Of a stretch of DNA of 64,000 nucleotides, positions 54,179 through 64,000 are shown piece after piece; the first letter of the stretch is position 1, and each line of letters begins with the position of its first letter. Both the position numbers and the translations under genes were made by a program. Origin of the DNA: Bactericera cockerelli (lineage: Eukaryota; Arthropoda; Insecta; Hemiptera; Triozidae); NCBI GenBank assembly GCA_024516035.1, contig CM044959.1, forward strand, positions 20,170,525 through 20,234,524, read 5' to 3'. The notes beneath the pieces were generated by a model. The model made no database searches and was not told the DNA's origin. It saw only the letters and a program-made list of their open reading frames with translations.

Positions 54179-56944
54179 TATATAATTATATAAAAAAAAT
54201 GTATAATAAAATTGTAAATGTACAAAAGAGTCATTCTCAAGATCAACGTATCTCGTAGCTCCGAAACGGCTGAACAAATTTACTTTAAATTTGGCAAAAA
54301 GCTCCCATTCGGTCATTTAGGGGCGTGATAAGAATAATTTTTTAAAAAAAGTCTGGATTTAGCATATAACAATAAAGTTTAATAATTTACTTCAAGCTTT
54401 TACTAAAAATTATTAACTTGACTCCTCTTTTTTTAAATTATTTTCAAACGCATTATTTATGATACAATTACTTTTAATTTGTCAACGTATATTATTTTGT
54501 TATGTATTGTATAAATCGAATTTCACTATTTGCTGAACTGCCTAAATTCATTATTATAGTCTCTCATAAATTAATGAACACGTAATTAGATAGAAAATTA
54601 TTAATTAACAAAGCAATTTCCATGAACTAAAGTTTAGAAACTAGAAATTAGATTATTGTTCACACATGTATGGACTAATTCCGAAAATATTAGAGAGCAA
54701 ATTTCAATTAGCTTTTACCCAGACAGACAGACTCTCATCAGGCTAAAGTTATAACAATTATTATTATAACCACTGTAAAAATAGTTAGTCACTCTGCTAG
54801 ATTGTTGGCAGATACTGCAATTATGTATATACCTACGTATGATTTCTATAAAATATGTACTTGAACCTCTTGAGGCAAAAAAAAAACGTTATGTTAAAAC
54901 TCATAGGTAACTTTTATTTATGAAGTAGAACTTTAATACACTCGTATTGATAAAAGAGGCTGTGTAAGTGTATGCATAAATATATTATGTACATGTATAT
55001 GCAAGTGTATATATTTTGAGGCAATAATTCAATACATAATAAAGTACATAAACTTATAATTATTATAACAGTCACTTTTCCATGATTGAATACTCGGTCA
55101 GAGAGATACGACCATGATGGATGAACCTCTGCAAGATTTGAAGCTCTTCAAGTCCACTTCCCCTCTAGATTACCACTGTGGAGGAACTATCTGCTTGTTC
55201 CACTATGTGTTATGAATCCTTTAATGCAAGCTCAACTTATGAGTTGCCAGACAGCAAAAGCATTATTGAAGTGCTGTCGAATTTGACAGACGGTTCTGTC
55301 CGTCAAAGAACATACAATAATGGAATAACATGAGCATTCAGCTTGCATCAATTCTAGCAAACGCACACTCAAGGGATATGCTGAAATCAAATCAAGTGCT
55401 TCTTCTTTCTGTGGGTACTTACTGGAAAATGAATGTTCATACCAATAGAAGGAAGGGCTCATGTACCTTTGCAAGAGGAGAGGGTGTAACTTTATAGGTA
55501 GAGGTTGCGTAAGAGAGAGTCAGGCTTACCCACTTTACATTCGCTTTCTCCATCTCATCTTCTTAGCGTTCAAATCTTATACTTGCATCATATTTCTGAA
55601 ATCTCTTGCGGGCGTTGCTTCCGAGCTCAGCATTGGTACCGAGAGTTGAAAAAAATTCCATAAAAATATCCGGGAAGTATAATTATTTATTTGTGTACTC
55701 AAAGAGAAAAACAGTTAAAATGTATTATTTTCACGGACAGCTACAAAATTGTAGTTGCCTTTCGGACACAGTATTAAGATCTATCATAGACATTTTATTA
55801 ACTTTTTTCATCTTACTTGATAAGGTTACTTATTTTTTCAAGTTCAACTTTGGTTTGAATATGAATGTTTTTGAATAATATTATGAAGGGTATCTTTCAT
55901 AACAGTAAGACAGAGTTCTTCAAGTGTTCGCCGTTGTATATTGTTACTGATGAAAAATTATTTTAGGAATGGTGCTGCTGTTCTTCGCATGCCAAACCAC
56001 AATCCAGACACTATCCAGTGTTGTATTCCATATTTTTCACGGAAAAAGGGAAATTGTGGGAACATAGATTTATTTCTTTTCTTCGTTTATGCCTGTATCT
56101 TGAGATAGAATTAAAGCAAACCATGTTTTTAAAGACTAATCCAGCGAATGCTTTGATTATGATGTAACAAAGAGCCATATCCTTGAGGTTGAGAGGAACT
56201 ATACGGAAGTTCAACTCAGCAATGATTGAGGATGTTGCAGATGTAGACTTACAATATAATATATCAAAAAATTCCTTATGTAAAAAAAAAAAAAAAAAAA
56301 TGTAACAAAACGAAAATTAAATTGAAAGAAAAAAAGAATTATAACATTCTTGAATTATAGGACAGTCAAATATAATAATGACCAGGTGAAAGAGTTGATG
56401 ATGAGGTCTTCTTCTTAAGGAATCCTGACGACCAGTATCTTGAAGATTAATTCTTTCTGATGAAGACATCATACACAATGATCTAATATAGAAGGAAATT
56501 AGTACGTTTTGATACAAAATCAGAAAACAAGAGAGATAAGAAGAACCACATAGAAGAAAAACAGCTAATCCGAGAAGATATCATAGGTATTTATTCTGAA
56601 ATGCTATCGAAAATTCGAAACTATGACACATCAATGACAACAGTTATTCTTCTCTCAGGAAACTTGTCTGAATATCACACGAGAAAGCTAAATGGCAATT
56701 TTGTATGAGAATATTCGTACCATTGAATTTTTTATGAAAAAGCCAAAGTGGGCGAAGAAAATTAAATCATCCCTCGCTCCTTTTCGATTTCTCTATCATT
56801 CTCTCTCCCTCTACTTATGCTTTTGTCCCTTTCTCTCTTTCTCTCCCCCTGACCTTTACGACACAAAATAACCAAATGTAGGAGTACATTTTACTTTAAT
56901 ATCCAAGTACAATGCAATAAAAAAGAAAAAAAATGATTGTTTCA
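54179..56944. other. No gene supportable (2.8 kb)
   Basis: AT-rich in the first 900 bp. The part at 55080-55640 is less AT-rich and has an 80-codon minus-strand frame (55232-55474; contains SVRLLELMQAECSCYSI) with no domain I recognise; it could be an exon or a fossil transposon piece. An A-run at 56281-56300 and pyrimidine-rich DNA at 56790-56850 are also present. Confidence 0.4.
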
Positions 56945-57256
56945 TAGTAGTCTTTTTACTTTCATTTACCTATAAGGTATAGAAAGTATTGCTTTCGGTA
57001 GGTTTTTCGAAATTGAGCTGATAACATTTCTGAAAAAATTAGACTCACCTGATTCCAAAAATGTGATTATTTCAAATGGTCTGTTCGTATGTGTGTATGA
57101 GTGTGTGTATACAAAATATCTCAAGAACGGTAAGTCGTAGAGCGATGAAATTTGGCATGTAGCTTCAAAGCGTTAAAATTACGAACCCAGAACAATTTTA
57201 TGAAAACCTGCTCAAGCTTTGGTAATAGAAAGTCGTGTGATGTTCACACCAGTTTA
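56945..57256 (+). repeat. Repeat family A, diverged copy
   Basis: Start CTTTTTACTTTCATTTACCT, middle ATCTCAAGAACGGTAAGTCG and end GAAAGTCGTGTGATGTTCAC are shared with 27670-28350. The CTGT tract is replaced by a (TGTG)n-like tract at 57088-57112. Confidence 0.65.
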
Positions 57257-57899
57257 TTTTATTTCTTAGCCATGAAACAACAGCTACTATGGACGCTTGT
57301 AGTTTGTGTTTTAGCTTGCCCATCCCGTAATATGCTTCCCATCAGATGGACATTTAGTATGTGAATTGCACCAAAATTATTTTACAACATTCCTTTTACC
57401 GGTCTAATGGGTCCAGAAATCAGATTTGTAATCCATTAGCAATAAATCAATTTTTGTAGAATTTTTGTAGAACCTGAAATCAATTATTGTGTCCATAATA
57501 TTTGCATTGAAGGTTTCCACGTGTTCCATTTTATTCCAGCTTTTGTTTGACTTTTAGTATGCAGGTAAAAGATATGCTTTGCCTGTCACGCAATACGAAA
57601 ACAAGCACGTGTTCAAATAGAAGATGATGTTACTATGATGATAAATTAATTTTGTCTTTACCAATTTATGTTCTCAGATAACTAATCTGCCCAGAGCAAA
57701 AAGAAGAAATACCTATCAGAAAAACACCAATAAATTCTACAGCTTTTCATTCGTAACAAAACATGAAATTCCTCAAAGGAGTTTTTATTAAACATCAATA
57801 ATTTAATCTTTGTACCACGAAGCGAGTTGACAAATAACTATCTGTTTTTCTTGTGTGATTTCTATAGCAGTTCAGAGTAGGGTTTCAATTTTGATGTTT
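57257..57899. other. No gene seen
   Basis: AT-rich spacer. The 70-codon frame at 57152-57364 begins in the repeat and has no motif. Confidence 0.4.
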
Positions 57900-57907
57900 A
57901 TTTAGAC
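57900..57907. repeat. hAT target-site duplication, left copy
   Basis: ATTTAGAC, exactly repeated at 59967-59974. Eight bases is the hallmark of hAT insertions. Confidence 0.92.
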
Positions 57908-58169
57908 CAGTGGTTCTCAACCTTCTGTAGCATAGTGCCCCCTCTGCGAAAATTATCCCTTTCATCGCCCCCCCCCCCCCCTCTCTCCTCCAATTCCGCC
58001 AATCAGTAAGTAGGTTAAAATTAGTATCCATAGTAAATCAAAACTACACTTGAGAGCAGAAAAGCGAATCAAACTTTTTCCTCCACCAAATCTGCGACAA
58101 TATGTCAAAAAAAAGATGATTTTTTTTTTTAACAAAAGACGTTGTAACTTGAGAAATCAACAAGATTCA

Positions 58170-58855
58170 TTAATAACAATGGTGAATCAGTATTTTGTGT
58201 TGCCTCCCCGAGCTTTTGATCACAGCATTCATTCGATTTGGTTGATCACAGCATTCATTCGATTTGGTATTGACTGGATCAAAGTAACCACAATTTCTTG
58301 GGGCAACCTCTCCCATTCTTCGGTGAGGGCGATCTTGAGCTCTGCTACAGTCTGGGGAGCCGGTATTCTGCCTCGAACACTTCGTTTGAGTTGGTCCCAT
58401 AGATCCTGGATCGGGTTGTGGCCGAGACTAAGAGAGGGTCAGTCCAAATTGTCAATATTCTCCTCACCCAAGAACTCCTGTACACAGTTAGCCGCATGTA
58501 GGCGGGCATTGTCGTGCATGAGGAGGAACTGGTGGCCCATAATTTGAGCGAGAGGAACCACATGGGTCTGCAGAATCTTATCAATGTATCGCTGACTGTT
58601 CAGGCCACCTCCCGCACCGCATGTGATGAAAACCAATTCAGTCTTTCTTTCAGTTGAAATAACCACCGCCGAAACTGACAGTTTCTGTGATGCATTACTC
58701 AGCATACCTTTCTCCCGCTCTTCGATGGACTCTTTTTCTTCTGTCATTACCAAACAAACACACCCGGCATTCATCAGTGAAGTGAACAGAGCGCCATTGC
58801 TCGGGTGTCCAATCCACGTGTTCTATGGCGAATCTGAGTCTCCTTTCCCTGTGCT
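58170..58855 (-). pseudogene. Tc1-like transposase, left-arm copy
   Basis: Minus strand from about 58855: DWTPEQWRSVHFTDECRV (first catalytic Asp in FTDE), then after stops and a frame change RYIDKILQTHVVPLAQIMG, LLMHDNARLHAANCVQEFL (second Asp) and, past a stop, WDQLKRSVRGRIPAPQTV. The expected NPIE Glu box is altered to NPIQD. The N-terminal DNA-binding part is missing and a 24-bp repeat (AACCAAATCGAATGAATGCT) is duplicated near the 3' end. Dead. Confidence 0.78.
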
Positions 58856-58909
58856 CTCTGGAGAGTTTGGGTCCAGTCGAAGTTCTCTTTGGTTAAATTC
58901 TAGCTTCTT

Positions 58910-59272
58910 GAAGTCCTGCAGACCCATGTGGTTCTTCTCGATCAACTTATGGGCGACCAGTTCCTCTTCATGCACGACAATGCCCGCCCACATGTGGCAA
59001 ACTGTGTTCGGGAGTTCTTCGGTGGGGAGAATATTGACACTTTGGACTAGCACTCTCTTACTGCCGACCTCAATCCGATTGAAAATCTGTGGGACCAACT
59101 CAGACGAAGTGTTCGAGGCAGAATACCGGCTCCTCAGACTGTAGCAGTGCTCAAGATGGCCCTCACCGAAGAATGGGAGAGGTTGCCCCAAGAAATTGTG
59201 GTTACTTTGATCCACTCAATACCAAATCGAATGAATACTGTGATCAAAGCTCGAGGAGGCAACACAAAATAC
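58910..59272 (+). pseudogene. Tc1-like transposase, right-arm copy
   Basis: Plus strand: LMGDQFLFMHDNARPHVANC, EFFGGENIDTLD, stop, then ADLNPIENLWDQLRRSVRGR and a C-terminal tail to GGNTKY at about 59272. The second Asp and the Glu of the DDE set are intact here (NPIEN), unlike in the left arm, but the first Asp region is absent. Confidence 0.78.
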
Positions 59273-59966
59273 TGATTCACCATTGTTATGAATGAATCTT
59301 GTTGATTTCTCAGGTTATAACGTCTTTTGTGTAAAAAAAATCATATATTTCTTCTTTTTTGACATCCTGTAGTAAAATTTAATTTCGACGGCTTCTGGTA
59401 GGTTTTTTTTAACAATCAAATTATGAAATTGTAGAAAACAAAATTTACAACATTTTGAGATATCATACGACTCGATTGAAATAGTAATTTCGAACATATG
59501 GCACATTTGGTGGAGGAAAAAGTTTGATTAGCTTTTTCTGCTCTCAAGTGTACTTAGGTAAGTAGAAAGTAATTGAAGTCAAGAATATATTGAAGTCAAA
59601 TTTAAATCTTACAGAAAAAGAGCACAGGCCTGCTGACTGAAGTCACTAGTCACTACGCACTGATAAATGAAATACCTACTGTACCAAGGTTATAAGGGGA
59701 GAGGACGTTGTCACGTGACTTTTGGTTGCTGTTGATGACGTCACATTAAGCTGTTTATCTTTTCTGAATATAGTCGTTGTTGGTGGAAATGGTGACAGAT
59801 TAGTCGCTGGTGGAGGAGTTGGTTATTTTTGGATTATAGGATAATTAGCTTGTCAAGCCAATTCCATCGCCCCCTTATTGCCCAAAATAATTTCATCGCC
59901 CCCGACTGCCCAAAATGTACTCATTGCCCCCCCAGGGGGCGATATCGCCCACGTTGAGAATCACTG

Positions 59967-59974
59967 ATTTAGAC
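59967..59974. repeat. hAT target-site duplication, right copy
   Basis: Exact copy of ATTTAGAC at 57900-57907. Confidence 0.92.
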
Positions 59975-60280
59975 TATAGAAATTATAATTTCAGTTGGCA
60001 TAACCGCGGTGTCTTTTGTAACATGCTCTTATTCATTAGTTTTTTTTTTTTTTTTACTCTCGTGCTCCAAATAATGAGGTAAATGAGTTGAATATTACAC
60101 CCTATCAGAAATCGTACGTTATGTTCTTGGCTTGGAAACACTGCTTCCTACTCTCAAGAGTCACTTGAAACACTCTTTTCTTTTGGGAATACACCATTCA
60201 GCAAAATACAAGGGTCCCTCCTGTCTCGCTTACACCTCATTTTCTGATTACCTCTCTTTCTCTTTTGTTTCCTCTATTTC
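59975..60280. other. No gene seen
   Basis: AT-rich spacer with a T-run at 60041-60055. Confidence 0.4.
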
Positions 60281-60318
<38 letters not shown>

Positions 60319-60331
60319 TCTCTCTCTCTCT
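60281..60331. repeat. (CT)n microsatellite
   Basis: About 50 bp of CT with one TTC interruption. Confidence 0.9.
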
Positions 60332-61017
60332 TATGCTCATGTGCCTTCCTCTTCTTAACAATTACAGCTTCTCTCTAATAATCTCTTTTTGCTGTTAATT
60401 CAACAAAAACTATCAGCGAGATGTTCCATTCGCCGCACCCCACCGTGTGTTGTCTATCACAAGATACTCGTATATCTTTTGAACGGTATAAGCTAGAGAA
60501 GTTGGATGGATATAGTTATGTTGTCCAGATAGACTGTTCATTGTTCAAGACATCGTGCGATTTACAAACAATGGGTCTAGATAGTCACCTTAAAAACCAA
60601 TTTTCTAATTTTTATTAGTACGACACATATCCTTATTAAAAAAGATACAAGCGTGAAATTTAGTACAAATTTGTATTTTTAGACAAATCTTCTTTTTTCT
60701 TAGCTCTCACTTATAAGATGGTATGGTATGTTTTCGTATTAGCAGCAAAAATTCAGTATAAATTTATAAACAGAAGAATAGTACATAAATATGAATAGCT
60801 TTTTTATGCGTATAGACGATTTTTTATACGATTTAATAGTCAAGGGGCTAGAACGTAAGCCTGTGTTGGGATGTCACCCCCTAACTTGATTTTACCAAAT
60901 TTATTTATTTTGAAATCATAAACACATAGGACTGCAGTAATAAAAGGATTTAAACAGGTAATATAAATAAAATATTTTAATAATTAAACTTTACTATTTA
61001 TTTATATCTGAGGGACG
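60332..61017. other. No gene seen
   Basis: Region 60460-60600 has text reminiscent of family A (TCTTTTGAACGGTATAAGCTA) but too diverged to call. Nothing else. Confidence 0.4.
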
Positions 61018-61230
61018 TTAAACAGATACGCACCAGCTTTGTTAGAGCAAAAAATAATAACTCAAATCATTGCAATCCTTAACAGATTTAGCGTAAGGAA
61101 AGGCATCCAGCCCTAGAATTTTCAAGTAGAAGTGTCAGAACCAACCAACCTCACAGTCATGAGGAAGAGGTTAAACAATGCACACCCAAAGTAGGTTTGG
61201 GACAAGGCAAAGTGAAAGAGAAAGAAGATT
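61018..61230 (+). repeat. SINE family C, 3' part only
   Basis: Shares AAGGCATCCAGCC, GTCAGAACCAACCAACCTC and the GACAAGGCAAAGTGAAAGAG end with 27060-27170. The tRNA-like head is missing. Confidence 0.65.
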
Positions 61231-62207
61231 CTTTGGCTCTGGTTATCTCTGTCTCACTCATCTCCCCACAGCCCCACACATTCATCAAATCTTCCCTAAG
61301 CTTATTATCGTAAGCGTCTTTTTCTTCAAAGGTCAAAGACTGATCGTGCTTTAAATTCTTAAGCTCCGTACAAAATCGTTCGAAATGCTTGAAAAAAAAG
61401 AGAGAAAGATTAGGTTTTTTTTAGCATTCTATATCAAATGAATTTGCGGGCGTTTTCAAAAAGGCAGGGTGAAGAAATGTTTGAAAATCACGTGACTAAA
61501 GACATTTTAGCCTGCGTCTGTGTGATGTGGAGAGTGAGATAAAGGAGAGCATGTGCTGGAACATGTGAGGTTCTCAATTGCCTGGAGTGAATGTAATTTA
61601 AGTGGAAATTATTCTTCATTTAAAATTGAGGGAAAAAGAGAGATGAAGAGATACTGAAAAAAATTCACCGATTACAATATTTTCTATACCTTATAGGATT
61701 TCCTTTTTATAGAAAGTAAAAAGAGTAAACGAGTTGAAGTCAGTGTAGAAAACAAAAGAAATCGATTAGCTTTAACACATATTTTGAAAAATTACATATT
61801 ATTTAAATTTAATTTGAACCTTTGGTGTCCGTCATGGACATAGTTAATTATTATGAAATGATTGGATTTTTCATCGTTAAACCGAAAAGGCAGTTTCATT
61901 ATTTTTGAGCATATTAATTGTAGGCTATGAAACATGTCAACTGCAGCATTATAAAAAGGTAGGTAGGTATAGGTATCTACATTTTGAAATTATGGCACAG
62001 CACTGACAGACTGCCGAATCTAACTAGTGCAGTCGTCTATTAATTCACTTTCGATAGTTAAGCTTTCCAGCTGGCTCTGTCGAAAGACCTATAGTTTTGT
62101 AGATCGCCAAAAACCATCTAGAAATACTAAAAAAAAAAAAAAATATCCAAAAGAGATTTTTTTACAGTTTTGATCCATGCTCTTGAACCCAACAAAGTGT
62201 TACATAA
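61231..62207. other. No gene seen
   Basis: AT-rich. A short piece at 61680-61725 resembles an inverted start of family A (CTATACCTTATAGGA). Nothing else recognised. Confidence 0.4.
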
Positions 62208-62747
62208 ATCCCCCCAAAAACACCACTACGTGGTTAAAAAAAGAAGAACGCCTCACTCAAAAGAATGATTATAATTAGCTAAAAATAAATGATATCAAAT
62301 TGAGAACACCTTATCCTCTCTTTCTATATCTCTGCACTCCTCTCTGAATTTATTCCTCTTATGTTTATCTTTCTTTATCCTTTCTAGGGGTCATCCCAAA
62401 CTTGATTTCTCTTTAAATTTACTTGTTGCACGGCAATAAAAAATGGCGGTCGGAGTATGATTTTTCTGAACTTATTTGATTTGAATCGAGAAAATTACAC
62501 CGCGACCGCCATTTTTTATTGCCGTGCAACAAGTAAATTTAAAGAGAAATCAAGTTTGGGATGACCCCTAGAAAGGATAAAGAAAGATAAACATAAGAGG
62601 AATAAATTCAGAGAGGAGTGCAGAGATATAGAAAGAGAGGATAAGGTGTTCTCAATTTGATATCATTTATTTTTAGCTAATTATAATCATTCTTTTGAGT
62701 GAGGCGTTCTTCTTTTTTTAACCACGTAGTGGTGTTTTTGGGGGGAT
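62208..62747. mobile_element. Perfect foldback, 540 bp, ATCCCCCC ends
   Basis: Arms 62208-62452 and 62503-62747 are 245 bp each and appear identical by eye; the spacer is 50 bp. Ends ATCCCCCCAAAAACACCACT and complement resemble those of 44612-45126, but the bodies differ. No coding content and no clear target duplication. Confidence 0.88.
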
Positions 62748-63240
62748 ATCAGTTCTTTTTGTACGAAAATATAGGTTCATACACTACTGAAACATTATGA
62801 ATAACAAAAGTAAATAAGCTGGGAAAATGTGAATGTACCAAGTTGTGTTTTTTTATGATATAGTTTTAGCAGTACGTATTTAATTTTTCTAAGGTCAATA
62901 TGTATTTGGATCACAGATTTGGCCCCCGGAGTCCCCAAAGTGAGTAAATAATATATAAATTTGCAATGCAAGACCTTTTGATTCTATATTCCACATGATT
63001 AGGTTATCTTTCAATGCTAAATAGACCTCGGAGCCTCCTATGAGGGATTTACAAATGCCAAAGAAATTAATTTGTAATCCCAAGGTGAGGTAATGAGTTC
63101 TCTTCCGTTGACCTTTTCTTACCCGAATTCTCTCCGGCTTGTTGCAGGGGTCACCACGAGTATCTCTCCCGGAAATAAGACCATGCTTTTTTACATTAGG
63201 TATTTAAGAAAATAAAAACTATAAAATTATCATTTTTATA
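62748..63240. other. No gene seen
   Basis: AT-rich spacer; nothing recognised. Confidence 0.4.
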
Positions 63241-64000
63241 CAGGGTGGGGCAAAAGTCTGGCAACCCCTGAATAACTTTCGAATGGCTTCTTTGGTAAAA
63301 TTAAAATTTTGTACGGTAAACCGGGCTAATAAGACCTTCTTTTAGAGTCGGGTCGATTTTTGTTACCGGCCCCCATGTCGGGGCCAGGGGGGCCAACTTC
63401 ATTTTTTTTAAATACGAACCCCCACCTTGCGATACATTTTTGAAAAGGTCTTTAAATAACAAATACATTGGTGCAAATTTTATTTTTTTTTAATATTAAT
63501 TGTTTGCAAATGGCGTCCAACTTTGTGTATGCAGTAAAGTCTGGAAACCCCTGAATATCTTTCGAAATGGCTTTCTCAGTAAATTTAAAATTGTGTACGG
63601 TAATCCTTGGTAATTAGACCTTATACTAGAATGGGACCCATTTTTTTTTACCGGCCCCCATGTCGGGGCCAGGGAGGCCAACTTCATTTTTTTAAATACA
63701 AAATCCCACCTTGCGATACATTTTTGGAAAGGTCTAATTACCCCGACTTACCGTGCACAATTTTAAATTTACTGAGAAAGCCCTTTCAAAAGATATTTAG
63801 GGGTTTCCAGACTTTACTGCATACACAAAGTTGGACTCCATTTGCAAACAGTTAATATTGAAAAAATAAAATTTGCACCAATGTATTTCTTATTTAAAGA
63901 CCTTTCCAAAAATGTATCGCAAGATGGGGGTTCGTATTTAAAAAAATGAAGTTGGCCCCCCTGCCCCCGACATGGGGACCGGTAACAAAAATCGACCTCA
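63241..64000. mobile_element. Foldback element homologous to 23549-24410, cut by the window end
   Basis: Starts CAGGGTGGGGCAAAAGTCTG next to TA and follows the same order as the element at 23549, including the internal repeat AAAGTCTGGAAACCCCTGAA at 63535 and the mirrored second half from about 63690. Roughly the last 110 bp lie beyond the window. Differences between the two elements are spread along the length, so they are separate insertions and not a recent segmental copy. Confidence 0.88.

Larger units (their letters stand above)
58048..59550. mobile_element. Foldback element derived from a Tc1-like transposon
   Basis: Left end CACTTGAGAGCAGAAAAGCG and its mirrored right end CTTTTTCTGCTCTCAAGTG are flanked by TA. 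The arms (about 58048-58560 and 58910-59550) carry opposite copies of a Tc1-like transposase C-terminal half. The right arm has an extra 110 bp or so near 59370-59480. The middle holds more transposase on the minus strand. It was inserted in the hAT element. Confidence 0.88.
57908..59966. mobile_element. Non-autonomous hAT element with a nested foldback
   Basis: Inverted ends CAGTGGTTCTCAACCTTCTG and GTTGAGAATCACTG match the CAGNGGTTCTCAA consensus of many hAT elements, and an 8-bp target duplication flanks them. Minus the nested foldback, only about 550 bp of hAT sequence remain, with C-rich internal stretches (for example 57967-57981) and no transposase. The sequence next to both ends has mirrored ATCGCCCCC text. 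Confidence 0.92.

Noticed and set aside
55232..55474. 80-codon minus-strand frame as a gene
   Set aside because: No domain, no splice context I can support and no conserved neighbour. Kept only as a note in the spacer entry.

Overview
The window looks like a piece of an AT-rich animal genome, most likely an insect; a hemipteran is my weak guess. The reasons are the absence of operons and dense genes, non-LTR retrotransposons, Tc1/mariner and hAT DNA transposons, several tRNA-like SINE families and a 5S-rRNA-like SINE family. I found no convincing host protein-coding gene. Nearly every long reading frame belongs to a transposable element, and the other reading frames are shadows, microsatellites or repeats.

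Layout. Positions 1-3200 hold SINE copies, a 38-bp tandem array and GA microsatellites. A 5'-truncated LINE lies on the minus strand at 3235-7022, bounded by a 15-bp target-site duplication. From 7 to 21 kb the sequence is mostly unannotatable AT-rich DNA with SINEs, a 55-bp tandem repeat, a 67-bp satellite-like array and one CTCF-like motif. At 21.4-24.4 kb two large foldback (palindromic) elements abut. At 30.35-42.61 kb there is a nested complex. An RTE-like LINE of about 3.4 kb is flanked by roughly 300-bp direct repeats. A 2.25-kb foldback derived from a Tc1/mariner element sits in its 5' region. A nearly complete 6-kb two-ORF LINE (zinc-knuckle ORF1; endonuclease, reverse transcriptase and RNase H in ORF2) sits in its coding region and has a 13-bp target-site duplication. 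From 44 to 64 kb there are more foldbacks (44.6, 45.3, 58.0, 62.2 and 63.2 kb), a hAT-type element at 57908-59966 with a perfect 8-bp target-site duplication that hosts one of them, and many interspersed repeats.

How the parts relate. The dominant theme is inverted-duplicate elements: eight in 64 kb. Five have CAGGG-, CAGTA- or CACTT-type ends next to TA dinucleotides, and a sixth begins the same way before the window ends; two of the eight carry decayed Tc1/mariner transposase pieces facing each other. Two others are almost perfect palindromes with different bodies but the same ATCCCCC-type ends. The nested insertions give a relative order: RTE-like LINE first, then (order unknown) the foldback and the two-ORF LINE. 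No element here has a fully intact gene set: the two-ORF LINE has one frameshift, the RTE-like LINE has several lesions, and the minus-strand LINE is 5' truncated.

Limits. All identities come from reading by eye and from family knowledge. Repeat boundaries not tied to a target-site duplication are approximate, and clade names are provisional.
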